Of a stretch of DNA of 64,000 bases, positions 24,276 through 37,100 are shown piece by piece. A program made the translations under genes and the position numbers. Source of the DNA: Acanthosoma haemorrhoidale. Its lineage: Eukaryota > Arthropoda > Insecta > Hemiptera > Acanthosomatidae. Position 1 is the stretch's first letter, and each line of letters starts with the position of its first letter. The notes beneath the pieces are model-generated. The model was not told where the DNA came from. It saw only the letters and a program-made list of their open reading frames with translations, and searched no databases. The stretch covers positions 88,149,474-88,213,473 of the forward strand of contig OV884011.1 of assembly GCA_930367205.1 (NCBI GenBank). Direction: 5' to 3'.

Positions 24276-25131
24276 CTTCTTTAACAATGAAATTTAAAAA
24301 ATAATACAACTAATATATTTCATTTTATAATTATTGTTTCATATTATTAGTTTATTTTTTTTTTAAATATATTGTTTCCAATTACTTGCAGCATTTGTTA
24401 CATGTACTATGTATAAAAGGAATTTCTCTGTATAATAGAAAATAAATAGTCAAAATATAAAAATTGATTTATTTTTACCCATTCCATTAATTAATAAATA
24501 CAGCAATACTTTCTGAGTAGTTGCAAAAAAAAAACGTTAATAGTCAGGAACGTTCAGGATACATAAAATTTTTTTTTGACCAAATTGTAAGTTTAAAAGT
24601 TCAGCTCATTGTCATTCATAAATGTATAGATGATTAGAATCTATTCAGAAATTTTTTTATTATTTATTCTTGTAGACGTAAATAATTATGTTTCCTGGGA
24701 AAGAAAACAATTTAAAAAACAAAATTAAACTTTAGAGAATTATAAAGCTCTTTTGTTTGCTTCGATAGTGATAAGTACTCTCTATAGAATCAGTTTTTGT
24801 TAAAACTGCCTAGCTCTTACTTAACCACATAGTCAAGAAGTCATTGAATTATGGAAAATATGTTATTGCGTAAATCAAATTAATATATCCAATATTGATC
24901 AGCAAAACAAAATTTAAGAGAACAGTGTGCTCTAAAAATAATTTTTTTCTATTTAATGTTCAAATAAACCTAATGACCATTACAAGAAACACCTGGTCAC
25001 TTGGCAAATATTTATTAAATTATAATTACATTGGACCCAATGAATATATATTATAAAACTATCTTGTATACAAGTAACAAAAATATAAAAATTTGTTTTA
25101 AAAAACCTAAACAAAACTGATCTACTTAAAT
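24276..25131. other. Convergent intergenic region, ATP5F1E / MVD 3' ends
   Basis: Holds the 3' untranslated regions of both genes. AATAAA for ATP5F1E is at 24441-24446 on plus. A minus-strand AATAAA for MVD is at 25016-25011, about 115 nt after its stop. The rest is AT-rich with no coding signal. Confidence 0.6.
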
Positions 25132-28100
25132 CTAATCAGTTATCGATTTTGGAAGCCCTCCATTGCTGAGAAGATGACTATCAGGATCTTCGAGCTGAAC
25201 AGGACCTTCGCCAACCTTCGTATGTATGATATAATGAATGCGGCCGGCTTCTTGTGGACCAGAAGGAAGTACCAGGTCCTGATTATAAAAAAAAAACATA
25301 CAAGTGTACATAGAAATACTTTTTTTAACATAACTACAGAGATAATAGACCTATTTAGAGAACATAAGTCTCCCAAGAGAGTGGTTTGCCCTTAACAAAG
25401 CTATGAATGTACAGTCATCACCTTGACTGACCTAAAGACGCTGGTGAAATGACTTGACTATTGCAAAGTGAGAAAATCACACTTGAGGTGTCTATTGTTT
25501 GGGAGACCTATATAGGTCAATCTATCAAAGAATCATTAAACACAGTTATAAAAAAAAATGCAATATATGTGTATGATTAAACAGAATTTTATTTCTAAAG
25601 AAATCTCTCCTGCCCTAGTCACATCCTGAAGTGATGTTTTCACTTAACTCAAAACCTTTAAGGGGTGAGGGCAATCGATCAAGTGATATTTCTAGTGGAT
25701 GTCTGCAAAACAAAGGAGCATCTACCAGTGTTTTCAGTGCTAGAAACTGCTGCGGGGGGAAGTTGGCCTGTGCAAGCACGAAGTGTCATAGTGTCCCCAA
25801 GATACTAGGCCGATGAAGTACCCAAACTGCAGAAAGCCAAACTATGCCTCAAAAAGGAATGAGTAACCCCAGCAGCAGTGGTGGAAAGGTGCTGGTGCTA
25901 CCCTCTCCAAAGCATTGACTCCGATTTGAGGAATACCTCAAGGAGTTCAGTTATGTTTTCCCCAGTTCTTTTCAAGGAGTACACATTTGTTTGCTCTAGA
26001 CTACTGGTGCTTTATGAACGGTTTAGTGCGCACTATCCTCCGGGTAAAGCTGAACTATGTTCACCATGCAGAAATCCGGGACTCAACTGGAGCCTTTTGT
26101 GCAAACCTTATCCTAAGTACAGTAGACTCTACCATATCCGGATATGGGAGAGTGACTAGGATATATACGAAATAAAGAAAAATGTATGTAATTATACATT
26201 TATTTTATATAATTAGAATAACCTTTACAAGTTTTTTTTGTCAGTGATTCCTGAGCCGCGATGACACGCCAGTGCCTTAAGAGCAAGAAGCAGGTGTGGG
26301 AAAAGATTGTGCTATTCCTTCAACTTGAATGTAATGTTAAAAATAATAATAAGTGATAGAAATAGATTTATATTCCTTATAATAAATATAAATATTAAAT
26401 CAATGATTAAATAAACTTACATCTAATAAATGGAATCCCCCTCTAGGGAAGAAATGTGGTTATCGTCAATCGTTTTTAAATCGCCACTGTCTGCGGTCCT
26501 CTTCCTTTCCTTTAACAAGGTCTATAATTTCATCATCTGCTAACTGTTGTCCAACATGACATGTCACCCACTCTGCAACTTCATTGTCCATAATGTTTTC
26601 ACAGATGTTTATCCCTTTGACAATAACAATTAGTTCCCTATCAATGTTGTTATCTGTTGTCTCTAAGATTTCATTGAACAGTTAGTTGCAATATTTTTGA
26701 AGCGTTGAAATTTTGACGTTGAACTATGAACTTGAAGTTGATGATTAGTTTGAATGCTTTTTTCACTTTTTTTTTTTCATATTTGCGTGTTCGGATATGA
26801 GAGAGTACTGTATGTGTGCCAAGTCCGGACTATCCTCTCTTCTATTCAGAAGAAACAAGCTACCTGCAAACTACATTTCTAAACTGTACCTGAAACCGTC
26901 CCAATCCAGCTTCTAATTACATCTTTCGACCGAATTTCTCAACCAGAATCCAAATGTAACAACCGAACGAATTTCAGCCTCTGTCCTTTATCTATTCTCC
27001 TGATTCACCAAATCATCATCATATCGGAAGAAACACTCAACATAATCAGAGTGTCTGACTCCCTTAGTGCACTCAAAGGCCTAATCAATATGTACTCCAA
27101 CGATGCAATAGTGAAAACTTTAAAAAGGTCCTTGAACTCCTTATGAATAAGAAAGTAAATTTTAGCAAAATATCGTGATAACATAGGTACAGAGAACTAA
27201 CATATTTATCCTCTAATTCCTGTTATACTTGAATTATATTTAAATAGGTATAAATCTTAACTTAAATACCTTATCTAAACTTTTATTTGGTACTGCAATC
27301 CCTCGTACATAGTCCTTTTCACATGATGGAGGGAACACATGTTTAATGAGGGCAACCACTTCAGGTACATCTCCTTCTTGCAACAGTAGGCATGCATTAG
27401 GTCCAGCATCAAATGTATAAGCCACCTGTAACCAAATTTAACTGTAAAAAGTTAACAGCAAAAACTTATCTCCATAGAAGCATAATTCATTCATCTTCGG
27501 ATAACTTCACTCATAATATGTAAAAATAGATTTACAATATAATACATTTTTAAAGTATATACAATAATAATTGTTTTTACATTTTGCTTTAATGTTTATA
27601 AGCTGGGGGAACAAAAGTTATGATAAGTGAAAACTGATTTTGTTAACACCTCAAAAACTATGAGGTTTAACGCAAGCATTGTCATATACAAGATTAACTG
27701 CAATCAACTCGAAATCACTCCGAGTTGTGCACAGTTTGAGTTTTTCAGCTTTTTACCTTAATAATAGAACACCCTAAACGGCATTGCTTAAACCACTTAA
27801 CAATTAACAATCTTTAAATCATCAAATTTTCTTTTGCATAAAAGTCAACCTTCAATTGCCTGCCTTTGAAGTTCTGCTGCATTCTTCAAAATTGTAGACA
27901 GGGTACTCTGCAAGGGATACTAAAATTAGTGGCAGTGCCTTTTTTTTTTTCTGGTTTCCTTCTCTTATAACTTGGATAATTTTAAGTTTCTTACGTACAA
28001 TGAGATTTTAATTTCCGTTGACTCATTGTCAACATTTGTCCTACACTTACTGATCGTAAAAAGAGGGGGAAGACTCAGCGACACGTTGAATCCTGCATGT

Positions 28101-31100
28101 TTTAGGGTGGTATAGTGGGGTGGACCAACGACAGCACATACCCAATACCCATAAATTTGGCTTTCTTAGAGTTCCAACATGAGGTAAATAGCTCATACTA
28201 TTGACTTACAGAGGTAAAATTTCTCTTGAAATTATTTCAAGTGATCCTCTTATTTTTTTTTACCAAACAAGGTTTTCGTAAGGAAATAGAAAAAAATTTG
28301 TGTTATCAAAGAATTCGAGTTATCGTCAGTCAACTACTTAAAAATCTTTCTGAAAATGACCCTACCCATTTTTTCACTGTCAATGTGCAGAGATATGGAA
28401 AGAATGAAATTTCTGAGTAGTGAAGATGTTTTCTTCCATGAAGTAGAGGAGCCTGAGGATATAGATTGGAGTAATGATGTTGAGCAATGATACTAGATAA
28501 AATATACATATTGTCATTAAATAAACAGGATGAAGATTTATTTCATGCTTAATATATAAATAATTGAGTGTAATATTAATAAATATTAATTCTTCTGGTC
28601 TATCCACAATTTATTTTACAACAATAAAAGAACTTTTGGCAACTATACCATCATTCTGAAGTGTCTAAAAAGGCAACACAATTCAATATGACATATAGTG
28701 AAACTAGTTTAAAAATATAATTATAATATTTAAAGTTATTATTTTAAATCAACTTTAAGTTTAAAAAATATGACTATCACTAAAATATTACACCAAATTA
28801 ATTCCATAAATGTTAAAAGAATACACTTTCCTCATAAATGAAATGATCAAATAGGAAGGTTTTTGTTTTTCTGACCAGACTGCTCGTTTTACTTCTACTA
28901 ATTTGCTTGACTATGATGTCCTCACTGCAATGAGTTTTATTTCATTCTATTCTCTTTAATATTATTCATAATCCAATAGAATGTTATTGGATTGTTCAAA
29001 AACCTGAACATTGCCATTTTGTGGTTTCCATGGTATGTGGACTGATTGCTGTGTCGGTCATAGCAAATTTAAGATAAATGTCAAAACTGTATTTATCCTC
29101 TTCTTATTTATTTTTAAATCTATAAAATTCAACTGACCCAGACAGGACTTCAAATGGATGCCAGTGCTGTGAGGCCCACCTCCACCATGCTCACCAGACA
29201 GAACAGAGATCTAAAAAAGATACTTCAGAATGTTAACATAGTTGCCAAAAGTTGTTTGTAGTAAAAAAAATTGTGGGTAGACTAGAGGAAGGGTATATTT
29301 ACTAATATGAACAGCCCATAACCAGCCTTTCCTCCCTTTAAGATGGTGTAAATATTTAAATGATTTAATAATAAGGTCATTAAAATATATTATTTAAAAA
29401 CTATTTCACCTTAATAACACCTTTCATTTTGTTATAAGTATGAACAAACTCAACAATTGTATATGAAACATCATTCATATAAACAGCTGGTGGGTAAGTG
29501 TCCAAGCAAACTGAATGAAACTGGTTACTGTCTTTCATTGTTATTTCAGCAAACTGTTCAAAATCATGATTTTTAATAGCCTGCAATTTAAAAATTATAC
29601 TGTAGGTAAAAGTTATATGCAGGAATAAATCAATGATTTTTTTTTCTATAAATATATCAATTCAATGATACATTACCTTTACTATTTGTTCTGTTCTTTG
29701 AGGAACAATGTGTGAAACACGATGATTTAAAAGTTCACTTGTTTCAACACTTCTTTGCATTCCAGTAGTACTACTATCCTTTTTTTTAGAATCGTTTACC
29801 TGAAGAAAAATATTGAATAAATACTGATTTACATAAACATTTCATTTTTATGATTTTCCAGCAGTTAATAAATGAGGCATTTAGTATTAAATTAAAACCA
29901 GCTCGATCCAGTATTTTTCAAGTATTAGGTCTATTCTGCTTGAGCGATTCAGATGAAAACCTATATAAAATTGAATAACAACCTCAAAAGTGCATCTTAA
30001 TATCAAACCCAGCTCAGAGTTGTTTGTTTTTAGTCTATCCTGCAAAATTTCTGAAAATGGATCAAGCTGGTTTTGAAACTAAATGCTTCAAATTATCTTG
30101 GTTAGAATGGCAGTCTAAACATACTTTTACAGTTTTGTCTTAGGGGCAGACTTGATAAGTTATAGGTTTGATGCTGATTGCGGAATGAATTGTTAAAGAA
30201 ATAAATTGGTTTTGTCCCTCCACAAAATATTATTATCTATGCCCAAACATTTAGGGCTGTCCTACAGTCAAAATCAGTGCTTCAAAGTCATTTTAAATAT
30301 TTTTGGATGTAACTGTTGAAAATCAAAACACGGATCCCTTTAACTGAAGTATTCTTACTATTATGAATTATTAGTTATACTGATCCCATTATAATGTTTA
30401 GGATAAAACACATCCCACAATTTTTAATAATTATTGCCCAAAGAAAAATATTTTGACAGAGCCTGGGCTCAAACCTGGGACCTTCCCAATCCATTCCTTT
30501 TTGGCAAGAGGAAAGCTTAAGAGAGTTTATATTGACAAGAATAGTGTTTATGCTGTGATAGCACAAAGCCAGGCCCTAGAAAAATTGTCTTTTGTTTTTG
30601 TTAGTGATTATTCTTATAATGATTTTTTGACTAATATTCAATTCCAGGATAAAATTCTTTTTTTTTAATTCCTAATATTGTTTTTGTTACAGTATTTCAT
30701 TTAGACCGAGTCTTGGCCTCATCCACAAGTCGCCTCCATCCAATCATCTCTGTCCAGCACCACCTCTTTCCCTGCTTGGACACGAAGCAGATTCCTTGCG
30801 TCACTGGAAACTTCATCGAGTCATTGCAGACTTTATCTGGGCTACCTGACTGCATCTTTCTTTTATCTGCTGCCATAGCAACATTTTTGGGGCAGCCGTC
30901 TCTTTCATACACGACATGTGATCGGAGCAGCTAAGTCTTCCTATTCTAATGTTTTATAACATCCATCTCCTTGTACATGTTTCACAGTTTTTTGCTACTT
31001 TGGATCCTCCATTGGTCCTCCTCCCGAATATTCTGAGCAGCACTTTTACTTTCTAAGATAAGAAGTTCCTGGGCATCTTGTCTCCAAATCAGCCAGAGGC

Positions 31101-34100
31101 ATAAATACGTGAGGACTGGCTGCAAAAGTATTTGTTAAAAGGATAGTCTTGGTATTCCTGTTAAAATATGGAACTGTAGACAGGTGTTTTCTGATCCGTG
31201 AAGAGGGTAACTTCTATTATATCAACACACTTGATTTTGATCAAAATATATCACCATTAAAATAAACAAAGCACTTTATTTGACCCCCCTCCAACTTTTT
31301 TTCAACGCACTTTTCAATTTTTTTTTACCATAAATCCTAAGGATATGGGATTTAAAAAAAAAATAGAATTGAATTGATTTTATCATTTCCGTTGATTGAT
31401 GAAGTGTATTCCATCTCTGATAACGAAATAGACTGACCTCGACCTAATATTATTCTATGCAGTCGAAATTTTGCCAACTTCGAAGAGAGTTGTTCTGTGA
31501 GATATAAACTGCTTTGTGCCGTGTTCCTTAGCTACAGGGAGGAGCAAACTAACTCCCCAACAGCAGTTTGTCTGGAATATCCTTTGTATCTCGTAAGCAC
31601 TGCCAAGATTACACCGCACACTTATCTCCAGGATACGCCAGGATCTTGGATTGAGGTATGTTCCACTATAAATTCTATAAAAAATTAATATACGAAAAGA
31701 GTATATAAGTTGATACAAAGATTAGTGGTTTTTCAATTTCATTTTTACAGATTAGAATATTTTATCGTAAATATTTCATGAAAAAACAAATCTATATTTT
31801 TAATCAAAATTTCTTCAGTTTCTTTTTTGGACTAGCTTAGACAAATCACAGAAAATTTCCTTTTGAAGAAATAATAAAAAAAACAGCCATATACCAAAAA
31901 AAAAAACTAATGAAACTCAAGTGACGTTTATTTTCTAGAATAGATATACATATAAATATATATGTTACCCCAACCATGAGAAAGAAACATAATTTTATGT
32001 CTTAAATAGCTTCTTATCCCGGACTTTAGAAATCTTAAAAGTGAGTTTTTACATCTAATTTTATGTCCATTCTTTACTATGATGATTTTTTTAACCTGAT
32101 TGGTATACTTCAAGATCAAGATGTGCAATTTTTCAGATTGATTAAATGATTTTTACGACTTCTTTGGTAGAATAAGCCTGCCATGAGAAGGTCTAGTTGA
32201 CCCAGCCAATTCCCGGCAGGCGTCAAGAAAGAGATAAAATCGGTAAAACCGTGGTCTGACTCCATAAGATTGTAGAAGGTGTGCCCCGAGAGTCCACTAT
32301 ATTCAGGAGAAGAGGTACAGGTATTTTATGTAGGTAGTTTACGTGGTCTTGAAATGACCACGAATTCACAATCAGTATCTGAGGGTACCCAAAGGCGAGT
32401 GTGAACTGGAGAGAGGCAGACTGGATCGCTGGGGGAGACGCTCCTAAGTACATTTTGTAAGGCCCCAGAGACCGTCTGCATGGAAGGGATCCCTTCCAAG
32501 AATGTGCTAGTTTTAGTGAGACGAAGGCACAGAATCCCACTAGGAAGGTGTGAAGTCTGATAACACCAAACTAAAACATAACAAGGTTAGTAAAGGTAGG
32601 TACAGAGGTAGTTAAATAAGAGAGCCATGGTTTGAGTAGAGAAACAAGAGCCAGCAGTGCAGAGAGAGAGAACTGTTCACTTGAAGTGTTGGCTTCCAAC
32701 TCAATAGAAAAAGCTCAGAATTTCGGCCTAATATAGACAGGTCAGAGGCTGGGCTATGCCCGCGCCCCTAGTGAGCTCCATCCAAGTCGGGGTCGTGAAC
32801 TAGTCTCCCCTCTCTAAACTGACGTTGAGAAGATTTATTAATAATATAGATAGAAACGTAGGCGGGTCTTTTCTGATCCGTGAAGAGGGCAACTTCTATT
32901 TATTTGTGGTGAAGAAGTTGGCACAACCGGCAGGGCTGTATGTTCTGTATGAAGTTTCACCATTCTATGCAAAATTGTACCTCTAGTATCTATCTGTACC
33001 TGAAGGCCTCAGGTACCACTCATTCAGTGCAGGTTGAAAAGCAAGTATAAAATACCATCAACCTTTCTGAGACCACATTCTGTAAGGAACTTCCTAGTAA
33101 GGTATCCTTGGATCTTGACACAGCACAGGTCATTGTCAGATGGATCATTTGTATCAGTCTCTTGGTAAATTGGTAAATCTTTACAGCATTATATAGAGCT
33201 TGTTCCTTTTCACACTGTCTTAAGCACAGTCAAAGTTCACAAATTATTGTTGTGTAGTTGTTGAGAACTCCCTACCTTTCTCCAAGACCTTTCTGACAGT
33301 GAAGATCTGATCAATTGTGACTTTTCCTTAATAAAAACCATATTAGTAGGAACCCACTTTACTTTCAGCATGAGTTGGTAATTGATTTTACAGCACATTG
33401 GAGACAATTTTGTAGACCCTATTTAGCATAGTGCTCCCACAATAAATCATATATAGTATTAGATGTGCAACATTAGTGCAACAGGTAAATATCAGGTTGG
33501 CCAAAAAGTCCGGTCGGTTTTTGTCATCACGAAACTTCAAGTAGTCTAATATGTAGCTAACTTCAGTCCATCCCTTGCGAGTGCGCTCTCGTCAGATACT
33601 AGACACTTCAACGTAGTTTGACGCGAAATTTCGACGAGACTGATTGTATTTTGTGTGTTTAGGATCATCCTGAAAATGGAAAATCAAAACGAACATTATT
33701 GACACCTCATGCTTTTTTATTTTAAAAAAGGCAAGAAAGCAGTGGAAACTTGCAGGAAGATATACGCTATATACGGAGAGGATGCTGTTACAGAACGTGT
33801 GTGCCAGAACTGGTTTCCAAGATTTCGACCGGGAAATTTTTCGGTTCAAGACGCACCTCGCTCTGGCCGGCCAACTGAGATTAACAGCAACAAAGTGAAG
33901 GAATTAGTCGACAACAATCCCCATTTTACAACTAGGGAGATCGCAGTTATCCTCAAAATATCCAAATCGAGTGTTGAAAATCATCTACATCTACTTGGCT
34001 ACGTGAACAGGCTCGATGTTTGGGTTCCCCATCAACTTAGTGAGGCTAACCTCGCCCAAAAGATTTCCATCTGCGTTTCGTTGCGGAAACGTGAAGAAAA

Positions 34101-37100
34101 CGATCCTTTTTTGAAGAGAATGATGACAGGGGACAAAAAGTGGATCGTTTATAACAATGTGGAGTGCAAACGCTCATGGGGGAAGCGCGGTAAATTACCA
34201 CAAACAACCCCCAAAGCAGGACTTCACCCTCAAGGACAAAGAAGGTTATGCTCTCCATTTGGTGGGATTGGAGGGGTGTTGTCTTTTACGAACTTCTTTC
34301 CACGAACAGGACCATCAATTCGGATGTGTACCGTGACCAGCTGGACAAATTAAATGCAGCAATCCACCAGAAGCGTCCAGAACTAGCCAACCGTAAGGGG
34401 ATTGTCTTTCATCACGACAATGCCAAACCGCACACTTCTTTGCAGACACGGCAGAAGTTACTGGAGCTTGGCTAACGACTGATCACATCATCCAACTTAG
34501 CCGCAAGCTTTCCTTTAATTGCTCATTTAATTTCTGCACACTAATTCTCACAGTTCTAGTTTGCTAGATATCCTTATTAAACATGCAATGATCATAAAAT
34601 GGTCCTAGTCAATGTTTGTTCCCAAAAGTTCTGCAGCTTGTGAGAGATGAAAGATAACAGACTTAAATCAGCACATAGTCTCTGGTAAATCTGATTTATA
34701 AATTTGGTTAAATGTATTACTATCTCAGGTGAAGTTTATGCTTCCTTTCAAAGAATTTTCTGTATATTACCATGCTATGGCAGTGTAAAGTTCATCAGCC
34801 TAACACTTTTATCATTCCTCAAAGGTATTTTGAACTATGACTGCCTGACATTGGTTTGAAGATTTCGTGTTTGGCAATGCTAGCATAAAACATCTTCCAA
34901 CACAAACTTAGCATCATATCTGTACCTGGGACAAAGTTTTATAATGTTAAATAGATCTTCTTTTCGTCTAATCATTAGTCTTATAATTATTTTTAGACTT
35001 ATTATTATTCAATTATAAGATGAAATTCTTTTTTTATTCTCCTATTTTAATATTCCTGATGTTGGTTTTTCTTTTTAGCTAAATTCTGTTAAATAACAGT
35101 TTTTGTTAAAAATGAAGAAGGTTGTATGAAATTCATTAAAACAGGTGGCAGAAATAATAAAATTATACTCTTTCTATTTAAGTTATATTGGGAAATATTA
35201 AGTAAACAATATCTATTTTTCTTCTATTGTCAGATGCAAAGTAGGGATCATTCCATAAAACATTTTGGTCCTGTACTGTTGAAACGGTTTAATTGAAATG
35301 CCTCAGTAGAATTTGAAAAGTAATCAACGTTTGAACACACATGCACAACTTGTTAAAGTTACATATAGTAGTTACCGTATAAAAGCTTATAGTTACCACA
35401 AGAACAAGTATCCTTAATTTAGGCCAATGTGATGATGGAACGACCTGCTTGGCAATAGAATCAGAACCGTCTTCTTTGTCCCCCTTATACCATCGGACAA
35501 AACCTCCGAACACAGATCTACAAGCAGATCCAGATCCAAGTCTAGCAATATTTGAAATGTTTCCTTCAATGTTATAAGCTTTAGCTAGAGCAGCAACTGT
35601 AAATGAAACAAAGTTAATCTAATAGTAATTCATTTGTATTCTACACCTTTACTGTTTATTGCAAATTTATGCATGTGGGTACATACCTACTAGTTTTTAG
35701 ACTTTGTTGCACCTAACTTTTCTACCAGCTCAGTGTGGGAATTCTTGGGGGCATGGGAACCCCCGGGCAGATTTTTTTATGAATGTTGGTATGAGTGTCA
35801 ACTGTACATATTGAGTGAGTGAAATTTTGTGTGAGGTATGAATGAGCTCTTCACGAAAATCACAATTATTATTGCTGGATAAGCATTTGGTGATTTCACA
35901 AATAAATAATTTGAAAAAAAAATTATTTTTTAAACTCTAATCACAATCAATAGTCAAATCTCTTTTAAAAAAGTAGAATATTTTGAGGGTATAACAAAAA
36001 AAAAATTGTGGGCAATTCAGATTTTAATGAACCAGTAATAATAATAAATCATACAAAGAAAAAAATTAATGGCTGCTGAATTTCACATAAAAATAGCCTT
36101 TTATATAGTATAATGCACTTATAATGAGGCAAAAGCCTACTTATTATATCTTTCATTGCATGACAAAACAGAGTATATCCACTAGGAAAGCTAATAGTGG
36201 GTTATTTCACACTAATAAATGAGAAACAGTGTCCACAGTTTTATCAAATATAAAATAGTCTTTTGGCAGGTTGACTATGACCCTTCAAAAAATTAATATT
36301 TCTGTGGCTTTTTGTGGATTATGTTGCCTCATTGAAGGGTTGTTCCTCGAAATTTGTTCAGTACATTGTAAAAAACCAATGGGTCACAAAGTCCACTGTT
36401 TACCCCTCGCCTCGCCAATTATTACTTCCTAAAATTGCTATTATTGCCAGATTTGCACTGAAAAAATAGATAGTAAGCACAGATAGTAATTTGAGTAAAC
36501 TTTTCAAAAATTATTGTGGGATTTGGGACCTTAAGATTTTAACCCACTCCACCCTATTTAGTCATATTAGCAAAAAAATTAGCATGGATACTTACTTCAT
36601 AATATATCATTACATAGATCATTACCTTGAGCAAAATACTATGAAGTTCACAATCTTAAATTAAATAAGGGTACATAAAATGTGTATAGCTTATTCATGA
36701 TCTTATGCGAAATTTATAGGTTTCATTTGAGTAGATTCTTTCTGCACTCATCAGAATCACAACAAAGATGAACAAATCAGGGCATTTCAGTTAATACATT
36801 TCCTTCCAAATTTCAATTAATCTTAATTAAAACATATTATTTGGACAAATAATTAAATATCGTATAGAAATGAATAAAGTACCCAGATTAAAAATTTGTG
36901 AGAAAATTGATATTACATTAAACTTGGTAATTTCCAAGCATTATACAATCGTTAGGGTAATACTGACTAACAATATTTAAATCACTTCCATAAATTACTC
37001 ACACTGAAACATATTTATGAATAGTGAACATTTATGAGATACATATTTTGAATAATTTCGAATATATTTCCTGAATGTAGAGTTCTATATTTGTAGAAAT

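Noticed and set aside
25140..25376. 78-codon minus-strand frame
   Set aside because: Wrong frame across MVD exon 10; the spliced frame ends in the conserved MVD C-terminus.
30440..30500. Possible tRNA B box (GGTTTGAGCCC on the minus strand)
   Set aside because: No matching A box or fold; not enough for a tRNA or SINE.
32223..32540. 105-codon minus-strand frame
   Set aside because: Falls within the LTR-like repeat and has no recognisable domain.
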